Shown here piece by piece: positions 1-8,613 of a stretch of 64,000 nt of DNA (position 1 is its first letter; each line of letters opens with the position of its first letter). Position numbers and translations under genes: made by a program. The notes under the pieces are model-generated. The model worked only from the letters and a program-made list of their open reading frames with translations. It searched no databases and was not told the DNA's origin. Source of the DNA: Sporosarcina sp. FSL W7-1349 (lineage in GTDB: Bacteria > Bacillota > Bacilli > Bacillales_A > Planococcaceae); contig NZ_JBBOOK010000001.1 in NCBI RefSeq assembly GCF_038003045.1, forward strand, positions 1,178,001-1,242,000. The letters are read 5' to 3'.

Positions 1-79
1 TGAACAGTTTTCGTTGGACCATGTTCAGTACCTCGCTTTCTATGGAATATAACGTAACTATACTTTAAGGAGGAAACTT

Positions 80-619
80 ATGTTTTTACAAAAAGCATGG
101 GATCTTTATTTACCAAAAATGAAGATGCAGTTGGCGAATGCCATTACACTCACCAACCTCAGTTTCGGAATCATAGCTATTATACTAATAATCAACGACC
201 TTAGCCACAAGAGCCTTGTTTTCATCTTTCTGGCGGCGCTGTTCGACCGTTTCGATGGCATGGCAGCGAGACACTTCCATGCAGAATCCCAGTTTGGCAA
301 GGAGCTTGACTCGTTATGTGATCTCGTTTCATTCGGTATTGCCCCAGCCTTGCTCATATACAAGCTGGCCTTTTCCGCCATGCTCTGGGTCGGTATTGCA
401 GTGACCATCTTTTACATTTTGGCAGGGGCTGTCCGCCTTGCACGCTACAATGTGAAAGAATTCGATGGCGCGTTCCGCGGATTGCCGATCACCGCAGCAG
501 GTGTCCTGCTGACGCTGAGCTATTTCATCTATCCGTACGTCCAAGACGGCGTGCTCATACTCTTTATGCTGCTATTATCCTTTTTGATGATCAGCAATGT
601 CCACATTGCGAAAGTGTGA
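80..619 (+). CDS. pssA: CDP-diacylglycerol--serine O-phosphatidyltransferase
   Basis: This integral membrane enzyme makes phosphatidylserine from CDP-diacylglycerol and serine, the first step to phosphatidylethanolamine. The 179-residue product carries the CDP-alcohol phosphatidyltransferase signature at about residues 56-85: DG, then AR, then G, then D and D with the family spacing (seen as DGMAAR, GKELDSLCD). Several hydrophobic helices follow. The length fits the short Bacillus-type PssA. The ATG at 80 has an AAGGAGG ribosome site at an ideal distance. The gene stands alone and is closed by a strong terminator. The family is clear; serine as the acceptor is inferred from similarity to Bacillus PssA. 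Confidence 0.9.
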   Translation: MFLQKAWDLYLPKMKMQLANAITLTNLSFGIIAIILIINDLSHKSLVFIFLAALFDRFDGMAARHFHAESQFGKELDSLCDLVSFGIAPALLIYKLAFSAMLWVGIAVTIFYILAGAVRLARYNVKEFDGAFRGLPITAAGVLLTLSYFIYPYVQDGVLILFMLLLSFLMISNVHIAKV

Positions 620-685
620 TTTATATGATTAGTAGATAATTAAGTTACTTTTAACATAAAGTTTATCATTTGTGAAACATTACAA

Positions 686-735
686 AATCCCATGGGAAAG
701 CGCTTTGGCGGCCTTCCCATGGGATTCTCTTTTTA
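686..735 (+). terminator. rho-independent terminator of pssA
   Basis: A perfect 13-bp stem (686-698 with 714-726, containing CCCATGGG) is followed by CTCTTTTT. It ends the pssA transcript. Confidence 0.9.
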
Positions 736-782
736 AAGAGTAATAAGTGAAATTACCAATTTTCACTAAGTTCACGACGAAA

Positions 783-808
783 CAAAAACAACCAGACAGG
801 ATGTTTTT
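783..808 (-). terminator. probable terminator of the etf-containing operon
   Basis: AAAAACA at 784-790 pairs with TGTTTTT at 802-808, extended by weaker pairs. It lies just beyond the stop codon of etfA on the minus strand, with a T-rich continuation. The stem is weak, so the call is tentative. Confidence 0.5.
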
Positions 809-857
809 ACGGTTATTGATGACAACCTCTATCTCCCTATATTCATGGATAATTTAA

Positions 858-1835
858 TTAGACTGCTACATTGGCTTTTTCAAGCTCTTCAATCAGCATC
901 GGAATGACTTCGAACAGATCGCCGACAATTCCATAGTCCGCCACTTTGAAGATGTTCGCCTCTGGATCTTTGTTGATCGCCACGATGATTTTGGAGTTCG
1001 ACATCCCTGCCATATGTTGGATCGCCCCTGAAATTCCTGCCGCTATGTACAGATCAGGTGTAACCACTTTCCCCGTTTGGCCGATTTGCAAAGAGTAATC
1101 GCAGTAGTCCGCGTCACATGCCCCACGGGATGCGCCTACCGCACCGCCTAACAGATTCGCAAGCTGCTGCAGCGGCTCGAAGCCTTCCGCGCTTTTTACA
1201 CTGCGGCCCCCCGCCACGACCACTTTCGCTTCCGAAAGATCCACGCCTTCCGACGCCTTGCGGACGACTTCCGAGATGACCGAGCGAAGGTTCGCGATTT
1301 CGACCGAAACGGAAGAGACATCGCCCGTACGGCTTGCATCATGGTCAAGCGGCGCAATGTTGTTCGGACGGATCGTCACGAAGAGGAGACCTTCCTTGTT
1401 TTTCACTTTTTCAAATGCTTTACCGGAATAGATCGGGCGGATGAATGCAGCAGCGTCGCCTTCCCCTTCGATCGCCGTCACGTCGGAGATCAGGCCGGAT
1501 TCCAATTTACTCGCGATTTTCGGAGATAGGTCTTTCCCGAGCGCCGTATGTCCGAAGACGATCGCTTCCGGTTTCTCCAGTTCGTAGACTGCCAGGAACG
1601 CTTGTCCATAACCGTCCGATGTATATTGTTTCAGATGCGGATGCTCCACTGTGACGACACGGTCCGCACCGTAGTGGATCATTTCCTCCGCCAGCGATTG
1701 GACGGAATCGCCAAATAGCACACCGACGACTTCCCCTCCGCCGGAAACTGTCTTCGCGGCTGCAATCGCCTCGAATGATACGTTACGCAAAGCACCTTCT
1801 CTTGCTTCTCCCAGTACTACCACTTTTTTAGACAT
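858..1835 (-). CDS. etfA: electron transfer flavoprotein alpha subunit
   Basis: The FAD-binding alpha subunit of the ETF heterodimer takes electrons from acyl-CoA dehydrogenase and passes them to ETF-quinone oxidoreductase. The 325-residue length is typical. The C-terminal FAD domain (about residues 200-320) shows the family motifs GGRSVKS, GASRGACD, QIGQTGK and YIAAGISGAIQHMAGM. The start at 1835 has an AGGAGG site. It is the last gene of the leftward operon thiolase-etfB-etfA, 44 bp after etfB, directly serving the acyl-CoA dehydrogenase of the same operon. Confidence 0.95.
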   Translation of the reverse strand: MSKKVVVLGEAREGALRNVSFEAIAAAKTVSGGGEVVGVLFGDSVQSLAEEMIHYGADRVVTVEHPHLKQYTSDGYGQAFLAVYELEKPEAIVFGHTALGKDLSPKIASKLESGLISDVTAIEGEGDAAAFIRPIYSGKAFEKVKNKEGLLFVTIRPNNIAPLDHDASRTGDVSSVSVEIANLRSVISEVVRKASEGVDLSEAKVVVAGGRSVKSAEGFEPLQQLANLLGGAVGASRGACDADYCDYSLQIGQTGKVVTPDLYIAAGISGAIQHMAGMSNSKIIVAINKDPEANIFKVADYGIVGDLFEVIPMLIEELEKANVAV

Positions 1836-1879
1836 ATTGAGTCCCTCCTAATAGATACGATTCCATTCACCTGCTGAAT

Positions 1880-2653
1880 TCAGATCACTTTCGCTTCTGT
1901 GCGGAGCAAGTTGACAAGCTCCTTCACTTGATCGGCTACATCGCCTTCCAACACACGGCCCGCAGCCTTTTGCGGAGGCAGGAAGATTTCGACGGTTTCC
2001 GTTTTCGGTTCCACGTCATCCTCGTCGATGTCGAGGTCGTCGAGCTCCAATTCATCTAGCGGCTTCTTCTTCGCCTTCATGATGCCTGGCAAGGATGGGT
2101 AACGTGGCTCGTTCAAACCTTGTTGTGCTGTCACAAGTAATGGCAAGGATGTCTCGATCGTTTCCGAGTCCCCTTCCACGTCACGCACAATTTTGACGGA
2201 TGTCCCCTCGACATTGAGTTCCGTGATCGTCGTCACATAATTGATGCCGAGAAGTTCCGCAACACGCGGGCCGACTTGGCCGGATCCGCCATCGATTGCG
2301 ACGTTTCCTGCAAGGATGATGTCCGCTTCCTTGTCTTTCAAGTATTCCGCCAGGATTTTAGCGACCGTATACTCGTCCATTTCATCCAGATCGTCTTCTG
2401 TATTGATGAGGACCGCTTTGTCCGCGCCCATCGCAAGTGCTGTACGAAGCTGCTTTTCCGCTTCTTCGTCCCCGATCGTGATGACCGTCACTTCCCCTTC
2501 ATGGGCGTCCCGAAGCTGGATCGCTTCCTCGATGGCATACTCGTCGTACGGGTTGATGATGAATTCCGCCCCGTCTTCCGCGATTTTGCCGTTTGTAACC
2601 GTTATCTTTTCCTCCGTATCAAATGTCCGTTTCACTAATACATAAATGTTCAT
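1880..2653 (-). CDS. etfB: electron transfer flavoprotein beta subunit
   Basis: The AMP-binding beta subunit of ETF, 257 residues, begins MNIYVLVKRTFDTEE. An in-frame extension exists to 2722 but the ATG at 2653 has a GGGGAGG site at good spacing and matches the family N-terminus, so 2653 is chosen. The motifs AGNVAIDGGSGQVGP and PRYPSLPGIMKAKKKP (about residues 122-205) are characteristic of EtfB. It lies between thiolase and etfA, and a hairpin separates it from thiolase, which could adjust message levels. Confidence 0.95.
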   Translation of the reverse strand: MNIYVLVKRTFDTEEKITVTNGKIAEDGAEFIINPYDEYAIEEAIQLRDAHEGEVTVITIGDEEAEKQLRTALAMGADKAVLINTEDDLDEMDEYTVAKILAEYLKDKEADIILAGNVAIDGGSGQVGPRVAELLGINYVTTITELNVEGTSVKIVRDVEGDSETIETSLPLLVTAQQGLNEPRYPSLPGIMKAKKKPLDELELDDLDIDEDDVEPKTETVEIFLPPQKAAGRVLEGDVADQVKELVNLLRTEAKVI

Positions 2654-2688
2654 AGTGATTCCTCCCCTATCGTTTGCAGAATTGGACA

Positions 2689-2715
2689 GAGAACCAAGTC
2701 CTTTCCTTGGTTCTC
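2689..2715 (-). other. intergenic hairpin between thiolase and etfB
   Basis: A perfect 10-bp inverted repeat (GAGAACCAAG / CTTGGTTCTC, 7-nt loop) lies in the thiolase-etfB gap. No T-tract follows on the minus strand, so it looks like an RNA-stabilising or processing hairpin and not a terminator. Confidence 0.6.
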
Positions 2716-2721
2716 GGCTCA

Positions 2722-3915
2722 TTACTTATATTGCATGTTTTCCACCATCGTTGTAATTCCCAGTCCTCCCGCAATACAGAGTGTGATGATGCCGTATTTC
2801 ACATTGCGGCGTTGCATCTCGTATAATAGTTTTGTCATCAAGATTGCACCAGTCGCTCCGATCGGATGGCCTAATGCAATGGCACCTCCATTGACATTCA
2901 CTTTATCGATATCAAGATTAAGTTCTTTTATGACAGCCAAAGCTTGCGCCGAAAATGCTTCGTTCAATTCAATCAAATCGATATCATCAATAGACAATCC
3001 ACACTGCTGAAGAGCTTTTTTGGTAGACTCTACAGGACCGATTCCCATGATTTCGGGGGATACGCCACTCGCTGCTTGCGCGATGATTTTCGCTTTCGGC
3101 GTAAGCCCATATTCTTTCATCTTTTCTTCTGACATGAGCAGCACGGCGGCAGCTCCGTCATTCCGTCCACTCGCATTGCCCGCTGTGACTGAACCGCCTT
3201 CTTTGAAAACGGGTTTCAACTTTGCCAATTGTCCGAGTGTCGTTTGTCTCGGATATTCATCCACTTGAAACGTCACTGTTCCTTTTCGTTTTTTTATTTC
3301 AAATGGAATGATTTCATCCGCAAAACGACCTTCTTCGATTGCTTCCGCTGCAAGCTGCTGGCTGCGCAAAGCGAACATATCTTGTTCTTCACGTGTAATG
3401 CCGTATTGCTCTGCCAGAATTTCCGCGGTATATCCCATTGTCAGATTGCCGTACACTTCAATCGGTTGGGAACACGGTTGGCTTTCCGTATTCGGATCTA
3501 GGAGCAGCCCGTTTCCAGCTCCATATCCAAATCGAGCATTTCGCAAATAATAGGGGGCAGTGCTCATGCTTTCAGCTCCGCCTGCAATGATGACATCCGC
3601 CAAGCCAAGACGAATTTGCTGATCCGCATTATGGATTGCCTGCAAGCCTGATCCACACTGGCGGTGCACCGTATAGCCCGGTACGCTGACAGGTAGATCC
3701 GCACGCAAAGCGGCAAGCCTCGCCAAATTGGGAGTATCTGTACTCTGTTTTGCCTGACCCAAAATGACTTCATCCACCGCGGCTTCCACTTTTATCCGTT
3801 GAAGGACTCCTCGGATGACGGCTTCTGCCAAGTAATCGACGGTGACATTTTGCAAGGCCCCTCCCATCTTACCTATTGCAGTTCTGACCGTTTCTACAAT
3901 AAATGCGTTACGCAT
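2722..3915 (-). CDS. thiolase (acetyl-CoA C-acyltransferase), MmgA/AtoB type
   Basis: This 397-residue thiolase cleaves 3-ketoacyl-CoA with CoA, or condenses two acetyl-CoA. The nucleophilic cysteine is in HRQCGSGLQAI (about residue 88). The other signatures are NEAFSAQALAV and GGAIALGHPIGATGA (about residue 350). The C-terminal cysteine motif reads CIAGGLGI where CxGGGxG is usual, a small change next to the second catalytic cysteine. It sits in the operon between 3-hydroxyacyl-CoA dehydrogenase and etfB and so completes the beta-oxidation cycle. Chain-length specificity cannot be told from the sequence. Confidence 0.93.
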   Translation of the reverse strand: MRNAFIVETVRTAIGKMGGALQNVTVDYLAEAVIRGVLQRIKVEAAVDEVILGQAKQSTDTPNLARLAALRADLPVSVPGYTVHRQCGSGLQAIHNADQQIRLGLADVIIAGGAESMSTAPYYLRNARFGYGAGNGLLLDPNTESQPCSQPIEVYGNLTMGYTAEILAEQYGITREEQDMFALRSQQLAAEAIEEGRFADEIIPFEIKKRKGTVTFQVDEYPRQTTLGQLAKLKPVFKEGGSVTAGNASGRNDGAAAVLLMSEEKMKEYGLTPKAKIIAQAASGVSPEIMGIGPVESTKKALQQCGLSIDDIDLIELNEAFSAQALAVIKELNLDIDKVNVNGGAIALGHPIGATGAILMTKLLYEMQRRNVKYGIITLCIAGGLGITTMVENMQYK

Positions 3916-3945
3916 TCCCCACCTCTTCCTTTCATAATGAAACGA

Positions 3946-4788
3946 TTAATAGTCATAAAAACCGCTACCGCTTTTCTTACCTAAACGACCCGCCTTTACA
4001 TACTTCACAAGCAGAGGGCAAGGCCTATATTTTTCACCGAGAGTTTGATATAAATATTCCATGTTCCGTAATCTTGTGTCCAAACCTACCAAGTCAGCGA
4101 GCTCTAAAGGACCCATCGGATGATTTAATCCCATCATCATCGCCTTATCAATATCCCTGGCAGAGGCAACGCCTTCCATCAACATGTTCATCGCTTCGTT
4201 TCCTATCAAACAATTCATTCGGGAAGTAACAAAACCCGGAAACTCATTTACTTCAACGTACTCTTTATTCAAAGAATTGCAAATGCGCTTCACGAAATCA
4301 ACAGTTTCATCTGCCGTTTCTAAACCTCTTATTAATTCAACCAGCTTCATTTTGTGAACTGGATTGAAAAAGTGCATGGCAATTACTTGATTCGGACGTT
4401 TTGTTTGAGCCCCAATTTCAGTTGGGCTAATCGTTGATGTATTAGTCGCCAATATGGTATCAGACTTGCAAAGAAAATCTAATTTTTTAAATAAATCAAT
4501 CTTCAAATCGATTCTTTCAAGGACCGCTTCGATGATCAAATCGGCATCCTTAACAGCGGATGCTAAATCTTTGTTATATCTCAAGTTTGCTTTTGCCTGC
4601 TGATAACCGCTTTCTGACAAATATCCTTTCCGATAGCTATTCTTCAACAACTCCTCAATCTCTTCCTTGGCATTTACCAAGGACTGTTCATGAAGGTCAT
4701 TCAAATGTACTTGATGCCCGGAGATTGCACATGTGTAAGCAATCCCTCTCCCCATGACGCCTGCACCGACGACAGTTATTTGTACCAT
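3946..4788 (-). CDS. 3-hydroxyacyl-CoA (3-hydroxybutyryl-CoA) dehydrogenase
   Basis: The NAD-dependent enzyme oxidises L-3-hydroxyacyl-CoA to 3-ketoacyl-CoA. It is a 280-residue protein of the short MmgB/Hbd type. The N-terminal Rossmann motif is GAGVMGRG (residues 7-14). The catalytic region is HFFNPVHKMKLVELI (about residues 138-152) with the His-Glu pair, and the C-terminal domain has NHPMGPLELADLVGLD. The next gene, thiolase, begins 30 bp downstream. The order dehydrogenase-thiolase resembles the Bacillus mmgB/mmgA pair, but the rest of the operon differs. Confidence 0.93.
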   Translation of the reverse strand: MVQITVVGAGVMGRGIAYTCAISGHQVHLNDLHEQSLVNAKEEIEELLKNSYRKGYLSESGYQQAKANLRYNKDLASAVKDADLIIEAVLERIDLKIDLFKKLDFLCKSDTILATNTSTISPTEIGAQTKRPNQVIAMHFFNPVHKMKLVELIRGLETADETVDFVKRICNSLNKEYVEVNEFPGFVTSRMNCLIGNEAMNMLMEGVASARDIDKAMMMGLNHPMGPLELADLVGLDTRLRNMEYLYQTLGEKYRPCPLLVKYVKAGRLGKKSGSGFYDY

Positions 4789-4820
4789 TTCGTTTCTCCC
4801 GCATCCAATATTTTTTCAGC

Positions 4821-6941
4821 TCATTGCTTCGACTTTGACAGCTCGCTATATTTCACTAAATAATCCATAATGTTGACCGCTTTTTCCGGAGTAGCGTAAA
4901 CAGGCAGTTTTTCATCTGCGTAAATCTGCATAGCTTGAGGTGCAATTGAGTCTGCACCGAGCCGTCCAACGACAATCGGCTTATCACTTTGTTTATAAAT
5001 ATCAATAATGGCTCTGGCAATAATGGAAGCCCCCGGATCGGCATTCGTTGTCAACATGATCAGAATGCCGCTAATATCAGGATCTTTATCTAGCGCGTTC
5101 ACAACTTCTTTGAACATTTCAGGCTTTGCAATGATTTCCGCCGTGACATCAATCGGATTTTGGGAAGACCCGAAAGGAGGGATGAGTTTTTGTATTTTTG
5201 ACATAGTATTGGTGGATAGCTCAGGCACTTCCATCCCTTTCGCCGAACAAAGATCGGCTATAACACTACACGCACCGCCGGAAGCCGTAATCACTCCGAT
5301 TTTATTCCCCTTCGGCAAAGGCTGGACGTCCAGCGCAATGGCTGTATCAAGCATGTCTTCAATATGCTCGATTCTGAGAGCGCCGTATTTACGGAATGCA
5401 GACGTGTAAACGGCATCATCTCCCGCCATACTCCCCGTGTGGGATTGAACAGCTCTTTTTCCTACTTCTGATTTTCCTGTTTTAAATACAATGACAGGCT
5501 TTTCATTCTTCCTTGCCTTACTGACCGCTTTTTCAAACGCCGTCGCATCTTGAAGCCCTTCCATAAAAATCGCGATCACTTTCGTTAGTTCATCTTCCGC
5601 AAGGACTTCGACAAAATCCGAACTATCCAAGTCGGCTTCATTTGCAATGCTTATCCATCTGCTAAACCCAATTCCTTCTTCCCAAGCTCGACTCAATAGC
5701 GCGCTGCCCATTGCACCACTTTGAGAAATAAAGCCAATATTGCCTAGCACTTTCATTTCCGATTCCAATGCAGCCCCAAAAGCTGTGTAAATCTGCTTAG
5801 ATGGGCTCGCGATTCCGATTGAATTGGGGCCAAGGAGGCGGATATCCCCTTCTTTTGCAATGGAGAGTATTTCTTCTTGCAGGCGTTCCCCCTCTTCCCC
5901 GATTTCGGCAAACCCTGAAGAGTAGATGATCGCCGCTTTGATTCCTTTGACAATACATGATCGTAAAACATCTGGAACGAGTGGCGCAGCGACGATAATA
6001 CAAGCCAGATCAATATCGGCTGGAACATCTTTCAAATCGGGATACGCTTTATACCCTTTAATATCGGATGCCTTTGGATTGATAGGATATAATTCACCAG
6101 GGTATTTATTTTCTACAAGATAACGGAACAATCTTCCTCCGTTCTTTTTCTCATCCTGAGAAGCCCCGATAACTGCAATCGACTTTGGGTTCAGCATTTT
6201 ATCCACATTTGTAAGGGAACGTCGCTTGCCTTTTTCATCCGAATCATGCCCCATTGCTATTCGGACATCACAAATTGTTGCTTCGCCTTGAGTAAATATG
6301 ACGGGATTCAAGTCCAACTCATCAATATGCGGATGCAGTTTCACTAAAGTATTCAATCCCATACAGATTTTCTTAAGAAACTCTTCATTTATGCCCGCCT
6401 CACTCCGATAGCCTTTCAGAATCGGATAACTCTTTAATTCCCTTACCATTTCTTCAATATCCGATTCAGTTACAGGCATCATCCGCAACGCATAGTCCTG
6501 AATTACTTCTACAAGAGTCCCACCCGCCCCAATGACAAGCTGATGCCCAAAGATTGGATCTTTTTTAATACCGATTATAAGTTCGATCCCTTTGGCGGCC
6601 ATCTTCTGCACAAACACACCTGCTATTGACGCATTCGCATTAAAGCTAGCGGCATTCGCAAGGACAGCTGCATATTCCCTTTTTAAATCGAGATCATTCG
6701 TAACATTCAACCGGACGACTCCTGCTTCGGATTTATGAATAATGTCTTTGGACATGCCTTTCAGGACGACCGGATAACCTATATCATTCGCAATTTTCAT
6801 CGCTTCTCGTTCATTTTTTGCAAAACCCGATTCGGCAACTGGCAAGCCCAAATCCCGTAGAAGTTTTGTACCTTCATGTTCCATCAGGAAATACGGTGTT
6901 TTATTTTCAGTTTCCTTGTGTAACAAACTGCTTTGATTCAT
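4821..6941 (-). CDS. acyl-CoA synthetase, ADP-forming (acetate--CoA ligase family)
   Basis: This 706-residue protein belongs to the NDP-forming acyl-CoA synthetase superfamily and presumably activates the imported acid to its CoA ester with ATP, giving ADP and phosphate. An ATP-grasp domain comes first (about residues 20-240, GYPVVLKGMSKDIIHKSEAG). It is followed by a CoA-binding Rossmann domain (about 255-390) and a ligase-CoA domain with SQSGAMG and the phospho-histidine region QSHTGSMAG. The beta-then-alpha order is a known fused form. ATG 6941 with a GAGGAG site is preferred to an upstream in-frame start at 6992. Its start overlaps the end of the acyl-CoA dehydrogenase gene by 35 bp, suggesting translational coupling. 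Confidence 0.88.
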   Translation of the reverse strand: MNQSSLLHKETENKTPYFLMEHEGTKLLRDLGLPVAESGFAKNEREAMKIANDIGYPVVLKGMSKDIIHKSEAGVVRLNVTNDLDLKREYAAVLANAASFNANASIAGVFVQKMAAKGIELIIGIKKDPIFGHQLVIGAGGTLVEVIQDYALRMMPVTESDIEEMVRELKSYPILKGYRSEAGINEEFLKKICMGLNTLVKLHPHIDELDLNPVIFTQGEATICDVRIAMGHDSDEKGKRRSLTNVDKMLNPKSIAVIGASQDEKKNGGRLFRYLVENKYPGELYPINPKASDIKGYKAYPDLKDVPADIDLACIIVAAPLVPDVLRSCIVKGIKAAIIYSSGFAEIGEEGERLQEEILSIAKEGDIRLLGPNSIGIASPSKQIYTAFGAALESEMKVLGNIGFISQSGAMGSALLSRAWEEGIGFSRWISIANEADLDSSDFVEVLAEDELTKVIAIFMEGLQDATAFEKAVSKARKNEKPVIVFKTGKSEVGKRAVQSHTGSMAGDDAVYTSAFRKYGALRIEHIEDMLDTAIALDVQPLPKGNKIGVITASGGACSVIADLCSAKGMEVPELSTNTMSKIQKLIPPFGSSQNPIDVTAEIIAKPEMFKEVVNALDKDPDISGILIMLTTNADPGASIIARAIIDIYKQSDKPIVVGRLGADSIAPQAMQIYADEKLPVYATPEKAVNIMDYLVKYSELSKSKQ

Positions 6942-8109
6942 CCTTGGCACTCCTCTCCCCTTGTTTTGCTCTCTGGCTGAAACGCATTTCAAATACGTCT
7001 TCTGCTATTTTGTTCTTCAACATTTCAGGAGTTCCCCCAGCAATCATCCAACCTCGTACTCTTCTGAAGATGTACTCCAACGGATAATCCGTGGAATAGC
7101 CGTATCCTCCGAAAATTTGTACCGCCTCATGGGCCACTTCGAAAGCCGAGACGTTGATGTAAGCTTTGGCGATCGATGTTTCGAGTGGGCTTGGTGCCCC
7201 TTTATCCGCATTTGTTGCCGCGCGATACAGAAGCAATCTTCCCGCGTCCAACTTCATTTTCATCTCAGCGACCTTCCATTGAATCCCTTGGAATTCTGCT
7301 AAGGACTTTCCGAATTGTTTCCTCTCTTTGGCATGCTCCACAGCAAGGTCGAATGCCGCCTGCGCCAAAGCTAGAGAACGTGCGGTGTTCCCCATCCGTT
7401 CGATATTGAACATTGTGAACAGCTTACGGAAACCGTCTTCAGGTATTAAAATATTCTCCACCGGAACCTCACAATCTTCAAAGTAAAGAGCACAATGCTC
7501 TTCCCCTGACATATGAGTTTCTGTTTTTCCTAAAACAAAACCGGGTGAATCCCTCTCAACTAAAATAGCGCCTGATGATTTGACCCCTTCACCGAAACGG
7601 ACCCATACGACATAATAGCTATTATGAGGTCCGTGTGTATTGAACACTTTCGATCCATTGATGATCACCTTATCTCCTTCGATACGCGCCTTTGTTTCCA
7701 GATCCGTAGTTGCCGATCCTGCATTTGGTTCTGACATAGCAACAGAAATCAATTTTTTCCCGGCAAGAATATCTGGCAGCACCCGACCTTTCAGCTCTTT
7801 GGAGCCAAATGTAGCTAACTGGCGGATAGCTCCAAAATTCCCTACTTGAAACATATCAGCCGTACTCGGGCAGACCTTCGCGATTTCTTCCATAACAATA
7901 ATCGCATCAATGAGCGGCATCCCTTGCCCGCCATCTTCTTCAGGAATGGTCATTCCCATCAATCCTTGTTCCGCCAAAATCTGAGCATTCTCCCAAGGCA
8001 CTTCTTTATCCCGAATCCACGTGTACGCTTTTGGCCCAAATTTCTCCTTGGCCAGTTGTTTCGCCCACTTTCTCAGTTCTTCCTGTTCTGTTGTAAGATT
8101 GAAATCCAT
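6907..8109 (-). CDS. acyl-CoA dehydrogenase with IVD/LCAD-type base position
   Basis: A FAD-dependent enzyme of 400 residues that makes 2-enoyl-CoA and hands electrons to EtfAB. It has an N-terminal helical domain, the middle beta-domain (SVAMSEPNAGSATTDL at about 130-145) and a C-terminal helical domain with QIFGGYGYSTDYPLEYIFR. In the usual EGT catalytic-base segment it reads AGGTPEM, so the common Glu is Gly. A Glu is instead present in FNIERMGNTA, the position used by isovaleryl-CoA and long-chain dehydrogenases. It is the first gene of the six-gene operon and follows a 145-nt leader from a sigma-54 promoter. Confidence 0.92.
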   Translation of the reverse strand: MDFNLTTEQEELRKWAKQLAKEKFGPKAYTWIRDKEVPWENAQILAEQGLMGMTIPEEDGGQGMPLIDAIIVMEEIAKVCPSTADMFQVGNFGAIRQLATFGSKELKGRVLPDILAGKKLISVAMSEPNAGSATTDLETKARIEGDKVIINGSKVFNTHGPHNSYYVVWVRFGEGVKSSGAILVERDSPGFVLGKTETHMSGEEHCALYFEDCEVPVENILIPEDGFRKLFTMFNIERMGNTARSLALAQAAFDLAVEHAKERKQFGKSLAEFQGIQWKVAEMKMKLDAGRLLLYRAATNADKGAPSPLETSIAKAYINVSAFEVAHEAVQIFGGYGYSTDYPLEYIFRRVRGWMIAGGTPEMLKNKIAEDVFEMRFSQRAKQGERSAKDESKQFVTQGN

Positions 8110-8265
8110 ATCGACATCTCCCTTTAAATTTTTTAATTTGCATCAGTTCCAACTTGGTGTCGGCTCAATCACCCTAATTCAGCAGCATTCAAAACCTCCA
8201 TACATGCACCCCCTCAATGATTTGCTGAATATAGCCCAAAGATGGGATGCTTCACTTAATTAAAT
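8110..8265 (-). other. leader region of the acyl-CoA dehydrogenase operon
   Basis: About 145 nt lie between the predicted start point of the sigma-54 promoter and the ATG at 8109. On the minus strand, 8201-8169 holds a possible 10-codon leader peptide (MEVLNAAELG, stop) with a GAGGGG site 8 nt upstream. The operon ribosome site AAAGGGAGA lies just before 8109. I see no known riboswitch. Confidence 0.4.
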
Positions 8266-8280
8266 GCAATAACCGTGCCA
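8266..8280 (-). promoter_or_regulatory. sigma-54 (-24/-12) promoter of the acyl-CoA dehydrogenase operon
   Basis: Read on the minus strand the sequence is TGGCACGGTTATTGC. This is an exact match to the sigma-54 consensus TGGCAC-N5-TTGC with GG and GC ten bases apart. Transcription should start near 8254 and run into the acyl-CoA dehydrogenase gene. The stretch 8281-8560 upstream is AT-rich, has no gene I can support, and is where an activator would bind. Confidence 0.88.
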
Positions 8281-8560
8281 ACTCTTTGATTTCTACTAAA
8301 AAAATAGTTTTATTGTACCTTCCACCCGTATTGACCGTTAGATACCCTACGCTATCAGAGGCTACATTTTTTGGCGGAAAGCTGTTCTCCATGACTACTC
8401 TCTACATAGGTTCCGCTATCCTGTTTACCTTCCAATTAACTAGCATTCTGTGATGCCATCATTACTACCAACACTCCAATGTGGGGAAAGAATTCATTTC
8501 AACATATATAAAACAGTTTCTTTCACCTGTTTCATGCTTTCCATTTATACAGGTTAAATA

Positions 8561-8596
8561 AAAAACAAAGGTGTTCGTATTCTGAACACCTTTGTT
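8561..8596 (-). terminator. terminator of the TRAP/MmgE operon
   Basis: A perfect 13-bp stem (8564-8576 with 8584-8596, core GGTGTTC / GAACACC) is followed on the minus strand by TTTTTTATTT. It ends the transcript from the MmgE/PrpD gene. Confidence 0.9.
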
Positions 8597-8613
8597 AACC
8601 TTTAAATCTATTT

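Noticed and set aside
8050..8150. Element near 8130-8150 resembling a -24/-12 promoter closer to the acyl-CoA dehydrogenase start
   Set aside because: The spacing between GG and GC is 7 bases, which sigma-54 does not accept; the exact match at 8266-8280 explains the operon.
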